Positions 26,264 to 33,353 of a DNA stretch of 34,432 nucleotides are shown piece after piece (position 1 is the stretch's first letter; each line of letters begins with the position of its first letter). The DNA is from Candidatus Brocadiaceae bacterium. GTDB lineage: Bacteria; Planctomycetota; Brocadiia; SM23-32. The notes under the pieces are model-generated. The model searched no databases, was not told where the DNA came from, and saw only the letters and a list, made by a program, of their open reading frames with translations. The stretch covers positions 1 through 34,432 of the forward strand of contig PUMZ01000124.1 of assembly GCA_003551565.1 (NCBI GenBank), given 5' to 3'. The translations under genes were made by a program, and so were the position numbers.

Positions 26264-27109
26264 ATGCAGGATATCCGGGATATGGGGGATGGCGGGGGGC
26301 ACAGCATACGGTTCACCCTGATCGAGATGATCGTGGTGCTCGCGATAATCGCCGTCCTGGCCGCCATGCTCATGCCGGTGCTGGCGGGCGTACGCGGGCG
26401 GGGACGCTCGACGGCATGCAGGAGCAACCTTCGCCAGGTCGGGCTCGCGCACACCGCATACCAGGACGACCATTATGGCAATGTTCTCCAGCACCTGGAT
26501 AAAGGAAATTACGGAAGCTGGATAAACTACCTGCATGTCGATATGGGATTCCCTGAAAATATCTTCCGGTGCCCGGCCGCATCCGTCCATTTTCGTCCGT
26601 ACTCGGGGGAGAATGCCGCAACGGACTATAAGAACCTGGGAATCAGAGCCAGCTATCTTATGAATATTATACGGGACAGGGAGGCTGGCAACGCTTTTGG
26701 AGACTGGGAAGTGTATGGATGGCAGGACGGGGTCAATGCCGCACGGGTCGCCCACCCCGCGAACACAATCTTTATTACCGAGATAGCCGATACATTTGCC
26801 AAATTTGGAAAAGAGATGCATCGAACCAACGCGGCGAAAGGCGTCAAATATATCGGGTATCCGGACGGCTGGGAGTATACGGGCGATGAGGAATCAAAGG
26901 ACAACTGGATGGGAGGAAGGGACGGATGGATCCGGGATTGCAATACGGATCTGGGGAAACCGATTGAGGGGAATTTTTTTTACAATCCCCCGCGGCGCCA
27001 GGTCGGAGACCATCACCACGGCGGGTTCAACGCCCTGATGGGCGACGGAAGCGTGCACCACATGCCCCGCAGCTCTCCGTCCATGTGGATCGCATACGAG
27101 CAGCAGTAA
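26264..27109 (+). CDS. Type II/IV pseudopilin-like protein with H-X9-DG-type end
   Basis: A 281-residue protein with a prepilin N-terminus: leader to Arg16, then FTLIEMIVVLAIIAVLAAMLMPVL (residues 17 on, in part), with Glu21 as the conserved fifth residue of the mature form. It would be processed by a prepilin peptidase and inserted in the inner membrane for a type II secretion or pilus-like machine. CRSNLRQVGLAH follows the helix, and the C-terminus GDHHHGGFNALMGDGSVHHM is the DG-containing end typical of the DUF1559-like pseudopilins abundant in Planctomycetes and Lentisphaerae. The residue before the cleavage site is Arg instead of the usual Gly. The ATG at 26264 is preferred because GGGAGG lies 7 bases upstream and the upstream ORF extension translates repeat copy A. 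No other secretion gene is adjacent, so it is an orphan pseudopilin. Confidence 0.9.
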   Translation: MQDIRDMGDGGGHSIRFTLIEMIVVLAIIAVLAAMLMPVLAGVRGRGRSTACRSNLRQVGLAHTAYQDDHYGNVLQHLDKGNYGSWINYLHVDMGFPENIFRCPAASVHFRPYSGENAATDYKNLGIRASYLMNIIRDREAGNAFGDWEVYGWQDGVNAARVAHPANTIFITEIADTFAKFGKEMHRTNAAKGVKYIGYPDGWEYTGDEESKDNWMGGRDGWIRDCNTDLGKPIEGNFFYNPPRRQVGDHHHGGFNALMGDGSVHHMPRSSPSMWIAYEQQ

Positions 27110-27148
27110 CCGGTTGGGGGATGCCGGCGTGCAGCAGAGCGATGGGCC

Positions 27149-27166
27149 GGCAGGTCCGTGCCTGCC
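27149..27166. other. Hairpin in the pseudopilin-truA gap
   Basis: GGCAGG-TCCGTG-CCTGCC forms a 6-bp stem 40 bases past the pseudopilin stop. It resembles a half-sized version of the CCTGCCTG repeat cores. The remainder of 27110-27332 shows nothing definite. Confidence 0.4.
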
Positions 27167-27332
27167 CGAAACGTAAAGACAGGCTCGTCATGCTCACCTT
27201 CGGGGGGGATAGAAGCACCCGATGACCTGCTGCAGGCGATACAACATGCAACGTTTTATCGGAACCGCGCTTTCGGTCAGGCGCTGACTTACACAAACAA
27301 CTGTCAACATCAAAGATCGCCTTACCGCTGCT

Positions 27333-28142
27333 ATGGGAGAGCAACGTACCGTCATGCCACGTCGGGCCATAATAATTGAATACGACGGAACGGATTTCTG
27401 CGGTTGGCAGCTTCAGCCGTCGGTGCGCACCATACAGGGCGAGCTCGAACGCGCCATAGCGCTTGCTGCGGGGCATGAGGGACGGATTGTTCTTCACGGC
27501 GCCGGCCGCACGGACTCGGGAGTTCATGCGCGGGCGCAGGTGGCCCACTTTGATTCAGATTGCGCCCACAAACCCGACACGTGGAGGCGCGCCATCAACT
27601 ACTGGTTGCCCGACGACGTCAGCGTCACGGCGGTGCGGGAAGCAAGTCAGGAATTTCATGCCAGATTCTCGGTGGAGAGGAAAACCTACGTCTATTCGGT
27701 AATAATCAGCGGGGTGGAGCGTCCTCTTCACCGGCGCTTCAGGATCCGGTGCCGTCGGCGGCCCGACGTACACAGCATGAACGCCTGCGCACGCTTTATT
27801 GTCGGAGAAAACGATTTCGCGGCTTTCACCGCATCCGGCGCCGACACCGAAAGCACGGTCAAGACCATTTTCCGCAGCGAATGGATCGAGGATGGCCGGT
27901 TTCTTTCGTACCTGGTCGAAGGGGACGGTTTCACATACAACATGGTCCGGACCCTGGTGGGGACGATGCTGGAGGTCGGAGCGGGGAAGGCGTCATGCGA
28001 AGATTTTGCATCCGCGCTGGAAAGCAAGGAACGCATCCGGGCGGGTCCGACCGCCCCGGCCAAAGGGTTGATGCTGACCGCCATAAAATATCCGAAGATT
28101 ATCGACCCATTCCGGGAGCCCGGCCGGAAACATGGCTCGTAG
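27333..28142 (+). CDS. truA: tRNA pseudouridine(38-40) synthase
   Basis: A 269-residue TruA-family enzyme that converts uridines 38-40 in the tRNA anticodon stem-loop to pseudouridine, acting as a cytoplasmic homodimer. Motifs in order: IIIEYDGTDFCGWQLQP, TIQGELERAI, the catalytic GAGRTDSGVHA (Asp61), VAHFDSD, INYWLPDDVSV, FHARFSVERKTYVYSV, NDFAAFTASGADTESTVKTIF, YLVEGDGFTYNMVRTLVGTMLEVGAG and APAKGLML. Length fits the family. Two starts are possible: ATG 27333 (no clear ribosome-binding site) and ATG 27354 (GGGAGAG 12 bases upstream); the second gives the more usual N-terminus directly before IIIEYDG. It is followed by a repeat and is probably not in an operon with the helical protein downstream. 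Confidence 0.95.
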   Translation: MGEQRTVMPRRAIIIEYDGTDFCGWQLQPSVRTIQGELERAIALAAGHEGRIVLHGAGRTDSGVHARAQVAHFDSDCAHKPDTWRRAINYWLPDDVSVTAVREASQEFHARFSVERKTYVYSVIISGVERPLHRRFRIRCRRRPDVHSMNACARFIVGENDFAAFTASGADTESTVKTIFRSEWIEDGRFLSYLVEGDGFTYNMVRTLVGTMLEVGAGKASCEDFASALESKERIRAGPTAPAKGLMLTAIKYPKIIDPFREPGRKHGS

Positions 28143-28183
28143 TGGACGCTTTCAAGCATCGCGGGATTAACGCGCATATTTCA

Positions 28184-28354
28184 TAAACCAAAGACATAAT
28201 TAAGATGAAAAATTTAACAAAAACATTTCCCCGGGCCCCTTTCAGGGTGAGCCCCGCCAGGGTTCCAGATTCTGCCGGTGTGTATCTGTGCCGGACAAAC
28301 GGCGGTTGACCTGCCTGTTGCAGGCAGGCCCTGCGGGCGCGTCCTCAGCGGCAC
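28184..28354 (+). repeat. Dispersed repeat, copy B
   Basis: It begins ATAAACCAAA like copy A, contains the nearly identical segment 28258-28354 and the 38-base core at 28300-28337 (two or three differences from copies A and C). It occupies most of the 362-base gap between truA and the next gene; the remainder (28355-28504) has no feature I can support. Confidence 0.75.
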
Positions 28355-28504
28355 CACCGGGAACGCAGGGAACGGCAGCCCGGGGTCTCCGGAGGCGGGA
28401 TTTGCTTGAAACACGGAATGTTCACCCTGTATAATCCGATCACACAAGGAAGCTCACAGAATCGTGTTTTTTCTTCCTGCCGGCACAAGTCCGGTGGTTT
28501 CGCC

Positions 28505-28801
28505 ATGCAGCATGTTACCCTCAACAACAACCGGAGGACCGGATTGTCAAAGCCGACAACGCCTCATCAACGTGGGATCATCAGGCGCTATTACGCGAAC
28601 CGGGACAACCTGATGGCGCAGAAGCTCTCAGAGATCGTCTCCGAACTCTACCTCTGTACCGATCAGAAAAAAGCGGTGCGGCTCTGGAAAAGCGCACGGA
28701 CCGCACTGAAAAACCTCAATGCCCCCCCGAATAAAGTTGAAACGTGCGTTGACAACCAGGATCTTGAATTGCTGGCCCGGCTGATGAGTGACCTATTTTG
28801 A
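28505..28801 (+). CDS. Small conserved-looking helical protein of unknown function
   Basis: A 98-residue protein, mostly predicted alpha-helical: HQRGIIRRYYANRDNLMAQK, LSEIVSELYLCTDQKKAVRL and WKSARTALKNLNAP, ending with a DLELLARLMSDLF helix. I recall similar small proteins (YY.NRD.LM.QKL.E.V.ELYL....KK..LWK) in planctomycete-type genomes, but no function is known to me. The start at 28505 has a weak GGTGG 7 bases upstream; the longer ORF from 28406 begins in the repeat-rich region and is less likely. It ends 30 bases before the GYF_2 gene, so the two are probably co-transcribed. No signal peptide or membrane segment. Confidence 0.72.
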   Translation: MQHVTLNNNRRTGLSKPTTPHQRGIIRRYYANRDNLMAQKLSEIVSELYLCTDQKKAVRLWKSARTALKNLNAPPNKVETCVDNQDLELLARLMSDLF

Positions 28802-28831
28802 AACGATTTGATTTGCATTGCGGCGGCATCC

Positions 28832-29713
28832 ATGAGCGAGAGCAATAACACATGGTATGTAATGCTGAACGGGCGCCGGCACGGCCCGCTCCGTTTGGAC
28901 CGGTTTGTACAGATGATTGGTACGGGACGGATCGGCCCGGATGATCTGGTCTGGCGGCAAGGGTTCCGGACATGGAAAACGGCAAAGGAAACAGATGTCT
29001 TCCAAAACGCTGTTCAGCAAAAGAAAGCCCGGACGGCGGCTGCTGAAGAAACGTGGTACTCTATGCGCGGGGATCATATCATGGGACCATTTACCACACA
29101 AGACATGTTTGCATCGATTCGTGATGGTATGATCATGGCGCATGATCTGGTATGGAGGAGCCGGTGGCAGAAGTGGGTCACCGCGGACAAGATCAAAGAG
29201 TTCGCCGGAGCGCTGGACGACGCTCGCGAATCGATGGAAAGCGAGTTGTGGTATTATAAAGACAACGATGAGATCAAAGGCCCTTTGAACTTCGTCCAGT
29301 TGCGTGAGCAAGTCATAGCGGGCGAATTGCCAATGGATCTGCCGGTCTATTCCAAACAGCTGGGCAATTGGAAAAAGATCGCCGATGTGGACCGATTAAA
29401 AGGCCTGGCGCCCGACGCTCCTCCGGCCGGAGAGGAGGAGGAAATGTGGTATTATCGCAAGGACAAAGAGACCATTGGGCCCGTTTGCACCGATGCCCTG
29501 ATACGCAGAATCCGGGACGGCGAGCTGAAGCCGGGCGATTGGGTCTACAACCTGTCTGCTAAAACATGGCGCCGCAACGAAGAGGTGGACGAATTAACCG
29601 CCCCGCCGGAGCGATTTGATGAAAGCACAGAGAACGGTTCCGATCCCGCCCCCGACGCATCAAAAGAAGCCGTAACCCCCGAACTTTCCGCACGCAAAGA
29701 CGTCAAAAAATGA
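28832..29713 (+). CDS. Protein with four GYF_2 (DUF4339-type) domains
   Basis: A 293-residue cytoplasmic protein made of four repeats about 66 residues apart, each opening with W-Y followed by a short loop, then G-P and an L/F-rich helix: Trp8 (NTWYVMLNG..HGPL), Trp75 (ETWYSMRGDHIMGPF), Trp140 (ELWYYKDNDEIKGPL) and Trp206 (EMWYYRKDKETIGPV). Each has a matching later WxxW/K..W segment. GYF_2 domains are thought to bind proline-rich peptides, so this may be an adaptor. The C-terminus is acidic then Lys-rich, without a membrane anchor, unlike many GYF_2 proteins. The ATG at 28832 replaces a TTG 8 codons earlier; neither has a clear ribosome-binding site, which suggests coupling to the helical gene 30 bases upstream. 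Its end is 24 bases from the convergent Fe-S gene. Confidence 0.85.
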   Translation: MSESNNTWYVMLNGRRHGPLRLDRFVQMIGTGRIGPDDLVWRQGFRTWKTAKETDVFQNAVQQKKARTAAAEETWYSMRGDHIMGPFTTQDMFASIRDGMIMAHDLVWRSRWQKWVTADKIKEFAGALDDARESMESELWYYKDNDEIKGPLNFVQLREQVIAGELPMDLPVYSKQLGNWKKIADVDRLKGLAPDAPPAGEEEEMWYYRKDKETIGPVCTDALIRRIRDGELKPGDWVYNLSAKTWRRNEEVDELTAPPERFDESTENGSDPAPDASKEAVTPELSARKDVKK

Positions 29714-29737
29714 AAATGAAAGTGAAAAGGTCCTGAT

Positions 29738-30535
29738 TCAAAAATCACTCCCGGGTGACCGTCCGGTTCCTTCACATATTTCCAGCAGGTTGTTCTGCAT
29801 ATGTCCGTAGTCCCCGCCGAATACCGGGTGGCAGTGGCGCACATCCATCGCACCCCCGTGAACCTTCACAGCGAAGGCCAGGCATGAGGGCTCGCCGCAG
29901 CAACGGCAGTTAATGCCCGGCAGGCGCCTGTAGATCTCCACGGCCGGCGGCTTTGCACGCAGTTCGTAGCTGGGCTCTATCTCAGCACGTCCGCCCCATA
30001 CCCGGTTGGCCATCAGCCTCACGTTCTCCAGCACCCGCCAGGCATCCACGATTTCATCGGCCTTTGCAACACAGATGCGTCGGGGATAGGCGGATATAAT
30101 GCGGTAGCCGTCCATAAATGTAAAGGTGGATCCGCGCACGTTGTAGGAGGCGTCCTTCACCCTGGCGTTCATGTAGGGGAAAACATCTGTCAGGTCGCCC
30201 GATATATGAGCGATCACCCGGATCCTACCCTCATCGGTCGAGCAGGAACCAAGCACCATGATCCGCGCATACCCGAAAATATCCTCGTCGAACACGGGAG
30301 GAGACCGATCCGGCACCCCGACAGCCGGCCGAACGCAGTCGACCCAGCCCGAGCAGACAATATCGCCGAATTCCCCGGCAAAAGCCCTTCTTGTCTTCAC
30401 GTCGATATCCAGGGCCGGAACGCCCACCAGCGCATAAGCCGGTTCGGGAGAAATAACCTCGCAGGGCAATCCCATCGCGTCCAAAAGCCGCACCGCCTTT
30501 TCAAACTCGCTTTGCTTTGGAAAAGTCGTCAGCAT
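29738..30535 (-). CDS. DUF3343-like protein fused to a 4Fe-4S domain
   Basis: A 265-residue cytoplasmic protein. Residues ~1-70 (TTFPKQSEFEKAVRLLDAMGLPCEVISPEP) resemble DUF3343 proteins, small putative S/Se-carrier-like domains. The C-terminus (~210-250) is an Fe-S domain like that in corrinoid/acetyl-CoA-pathway gamma subunits and Rnf-type proteins: LPGINCRCCGEPSCLAFAVK, then GG and C-H-P, giving four Cys in the family spacing. The middle (~70-205) carries a Cys-rich GSCSTDEGRIRVIAHISGDLTD segment with no recognised family. The start at 30535 is selected because the upstream ORF extension overlaps dprA; the ribosome-binding site is weak (AAGGGA). A redox or sulfur/selenium-transfer role is inferred only. 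It lies 128 bases from dprA on the same strand. Confidence 0.75.
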   Translation of the reverse strand: MLTTFPKQSEFEKAVRLLDAMGLPCEVISPEPAYALVGVPALDIDVKTRRAFAGEFGDIVCSGWVDCVRPAVGVPDRSPPVFDEDIFGYARIMVLGSCSTDEGRIRVIAHISGDLTDVFPYMNARVKDASYNVRGSTFTFMDGYRIISAYPRRICVAKADEIVDAWRVLENVRLMANRVWGGRAEIEPSYELRAKPPAVEIYRRLPGINCRCCGEPSCLAFAVKVHGGAMDVRHCHPVFGGDYGHMQNNLLEICEGTGRSPGSDF

Positions 30536-30663
30536 ACAATATCCCTTTTCAGGATTCAAAATTGTCGGGAGAATACTTCCGACAATTATGTTTTTACAAA
30601 ACTTCACATATGCCGCCGGAACCGATTGACCAGCCGGTTGAAGGCCGGGAAAGCATCGCCAAG

Positions 30664-31644
30664 CTACGGACCGGGCAACTCGGGATCTTTGTCCGGGAAG
30701 AGAGGATTCTGCCGTTCTCGGGGCGGCGCTTCGAACGCGAGCAGCATCTTCCCGAACTCTTCCGCCGCAGGCATACGGGAACAATCGAGGGCAACTGCCC
30801 CCCGCTTCAGGAGCCGCTCCCTCCCGTCCCTTTGCGGTTTTCCGTCCCTGAACGAAGCCACGAATAACGGTTTTCTCATCTTCAACGCCATGTTGGAGCT
30901 GTGCCACGTGCCTCCGCGGTCCCGGGGCTCGAATGCGACAACCGCGCTGCCCAGCGCTGTTATCAGCCTGTTACGGATCAATGCATGTTGCGTTTTCCAG
31001 CCCGCAGAAGGAGGAAATTGTGAAGCCAGGCACCAGTTGTTTTTATCCAAAACCGTCCCGGCCATCCGATTCCCCCCGAACCGCAGGACACCTTCCGGCG
31101 GTAAAAAAATGGTATTGCCTTCCGACAAGGCCCCGGAATGGCCGCAGGAATCAATGCCGGCCGCCGCGCCGCTCACGATCGTCCAGCCATGCCTGGCCAG
31201 ATCGGCAGAGAAGCATCGTGCGGCCTCGGCCGCCTGCCGTGAAGGACGGCGCGACCCGACCACGGCGATCGATGGAGAGATGAGCAAGGTGGCGCACCCA
31301 CCGGTGAACAGCACCAACGGCGCCTCACGCCCCAGATGCTCCGTCAGGGACGCCGGGTATCGGTCCTCATCCTCCCATATCATTTCCACCCCCCTGCTCT
31401 CGAGTTGAACGGACATCCGGCGCCCGCGCTCCACCGGGCAATCCAGCGCCGCCAGTTCGGCGGCTGCCAGAGCGCCGATCCCCGCTTCGTTTTGCAATTC
31501 AGTTGCAGAGAAACGGCTTATGGCGGCAACACCTGTGCCGTGATTGCCTGCAAGCTTCAGAATCTTCCTCAGACTGACCGGCCCCACGTTCTGGAGGCAA
31601 GCGGCCGCAATCAGACAAAATCTTTCGGAACTGTCATATCGCAT
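30664..31644 (-). CDS. dprA: DNA-processing protein DprA (divergent)
   Basis: A 326-residue DprA/Smf-family protein, which binds incoming single-stranded DNA and loads RecA during natural transformation. An N-terminal SAM/helix-hairpin-like part (ACLQNVGPVSLRKILKLAG) is followed by the Rossmann-like domain with SIAVVGSRRPS, GWTIVSGAAAGIDSCGHSGAL, NTIFLPPEGV and IRNRLITALGSAVVAFEPRDRGGT. The usual SEYPPG...FP.RNR reads SQFPPSAGWKTQHALIRNR and the SGALITA stretch reads RGGTWHSSNMAL, so it is diverged but recognisable. No winged-helix C-terminus is seen. The ATG at 31644 is favoured over a TTG 16 codons upstream; neither has a strong ribosome-binding site. It lies 150 bases past holA on the same strand. 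Confidence 0.88.
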   Translation of the reverse strand: MRYDSSERFCLIAAACLQNVGPVSLRKILKLAGNHGTGVAAISRFSATELQNEAGIGALAAAELAALDCPVERGRRMSVQLESRGVEMIWEDEDRYPASLTEHLGREAPLVLFTGGCATLLISPSIAVVGSRRPSRQAAEAARCFSADLARHGWTIVSGAAAGIDSCGHSGALSEGNTIFLPPEGVLRFGGNRMAGTVLDKNNWCLASQFPPSAGWKTQHALIRNRLITALGSAVVAFEPRDRGGTWHSSNMALKMRKPLFVASFRDGKPQRDGRERLLKRGAVALDCSRMPAAEEFGKMLLAFEAPPRERQNPLFPDKDPELPGP

Positions 31645-31794
31645 CCGGGCCCACCGGGAATTGGATGAAGGTCTTAACTTTGCTTTTTTCAAGGATTAGA
31701 CAGGCCAAAAGATCCACCTGCGGCCAGTCGGAACCCTCTGTGGATTGTATTGCAGAGCGACAGCAAAACACGTTTTCATGTTCGCAGGGTCCGG

Positions 31795-32817
31795 CTAGCG
31801 TTTCCAACGTGTGCCGCAGAGTCTGGAAACAACGTTGGTGAGCCAGATCGTACGCAGGCGGGACGGCAACGACGAGGTTTTAAGCTCGCTGTCGGCCTCT
31901 GTGAGGATATTCAACCTGTCGGCAAACCACCTGTCGGGGTGGTCCCGTACCGATCCGAGTGCACGCTTGACGGCAAACTCCGGCACACCAACTTCGCTTG
32001 CGATCTGACGTGCCGGGGTGCTGCGGCGGGCCAACCGCGCCATCTGCCAGAGCTCACGCATGCGGACACCGAGGAAGGCAATGACCATTTCCGGAGACTC
32101 GCCGTGGAGGAGCAAAGTTTCTCCCAGGGCGATTGCCTCCCCGTGTGCGGAACGGGCAATGGCGTCGCTCAGGTCATAAACGGTGCGGGAACGGCTTTCC
32201 GGCACGATATCATCGACGGCGCGCTGATCGATGACCTTGCCATCTCCGGCATACAAAATCAATTTCTCCAGCTCGCGTTTCAATACAGACATGTTCGGCC
32301 CAACGGCCTGCACAAGTGCATATCCGGCCGCGGAATCCAGCTTCCTTCCGTGCCGGGCGGCCTCTTCACGCAGCCACCGGCGTGCATCACTCCACCTCAC
32401 TTTGCTGCAATCCACACAGACGGCGCTTGCGGCCAGCTTCCGGCCGGGATTTCTGCGCCTGTCCAGCTTCTCGCAACACAAGACCAGAACCGAGGTGGAG
32501 GACGGAGCGGCGGCATACTCGGCAAGCTGCTCCGGGGCCGAATCCACCAGATCAGTCCCACTCCTGACAACGACCATCCTTTTGCCCGCCATGCCCAGGA
32601 AAGGCCGGGTATACAATTCGTCGAATATGCATCTGTGATCATCGACGGAGTCGAACTCAACCGCCATGCTGCCCGGCATGTCCCCGGACTCGTTCATCTG
32701 TTTCAGGGCGGACAGGGTGGCGGAGATCAGAGCCTCGTCCTCACCACAGAGCACGTAAACCGGGGCAAGGCCATTGCCGTCAAGATGCTTTTTGATCTGA
32801 AGAGCCGGGATATTCAT
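31795..32817 (-). CDS. holA: DNA polymerase III subunit delta
   Basis: A 340-residue HolA protein, the delta subunit of the clamp loader that opens the beta sliding clamp. It has the normal N-terminus LAPVYVLCGEDEALISATLSAL, a degenerate AAA+ fold with FLGMAGKRMVVVR and SVLVLCCEKLDRR, the domain 2 region FALVQAVG-like GYALVQAVGPNMSVLKRELEKLILYAGDG, and the C-terminal collar helices (EMVIAFLGVRMRELWQMARLA). Length is typical (~330-345). The ATG at 32817 gives the usual MxIPALQIKKHL start; the frame stays open 57 codons further upstream but that extension has no family match and no ribosome-binding site before it. None is obvious before 32817 either, so the start is moderately certain. Confidence 0.9.
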   Translation of the reverse strand: MNIPALQIKKHLDGNGLAPVYVLCGEDEALISATLSALKQMNESGDMPGSMAVEFDSVDDHRCIFDELYTRPFLGMAGKRMVVVRSGTDLVDSAPEQLAEYAAAPSSTSVLVLCCEKLDRRRNPGRKLAASAVCVDCSKVRWSDARRWLREEAARHGRKLDSAAGYALVQAVGPNMSVLKRELEKLILYAGDGKVIDQRAVDDIVPESRSRTVYDLSDAIARSAHGEAIALGETLLLHGESPEMVIAFLGVRMRELWQMARLARRSTPARQIASEVGVPEFAVKRALGSVRDHPDRWFADRLNILTEADSELKTSSLPSRLRTIWLTNVVSRLCGTRWKR

Positions 32818-33090
32818 GGGACGATAACAGCAGGCGTTCAGGAACCACCACCTGCCGGCAAATTGTTGGTATGCGTAACGTCCGGGTTGTGAATTCACCA
32901 TGTTCAGGCGCCAAAGTCCAAAATCCTCCAGGCCCGGCGAAAGGGAGCCCCAAAAATGACGCCGTTCGGTGCAAGCCTCCGAGAACATATTACAAAGATC
33001 GGCCGATGCTTTGCAAATCCATTCTGTGTTAAACTACCAGAGGCGTGGCCGAAAAGGTTAAAGATTGCGATTGGCAATGGCATTCATAGT
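32818..33090. other. Intergenic region upstream of holA
   Basis: No convincing gene. The holA frame continues open to about 32988. At 33043-33056 the sequence GCGTGGCCGAAAAG recurs from 25037-25050, in the leader of the YggS-like gene, so a short piece of repeat is shared by both sites. Confidence 0.35.
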
Positions 33091-33101
33091 CTTTTTCTTG
33101 A

Positions 33102-33212
33102 GCCCGCGAAACGGGCGAGACATTTTTAGCCCCGGGTGACCGAAGGAAACCCGGGGGAAACGCTTTTCCTCAGGCCCGCAGGGCCTGCCTGCAGCAGGCA
33201 GGTCAACCGCCG
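33102..33212 (-). repeat. Dispersed repeat copy C with two further hairpins
   Basis: The 38-base core at 33175-33212 is the reverse-orientation copy of those at 26084 and 28300. Two stems precede it: GCCCG-CGAAA-CGGGC (33102-33116) and CCCCGGGT / ACCCGGGG (33130-33137 with 33149-33156, loop of 11). The group forms a compact run of palindromes between holA and tRNA-Ser. Confidence 0.65.
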
Positions 33213-33252
33213 TTGCCGTTGCCGTAACCCATCACCCACCCCCAGCATCAAT

Positions 33253-33346
<94 letters not shown>

Positions 33347-33353
33347 GCATAAA

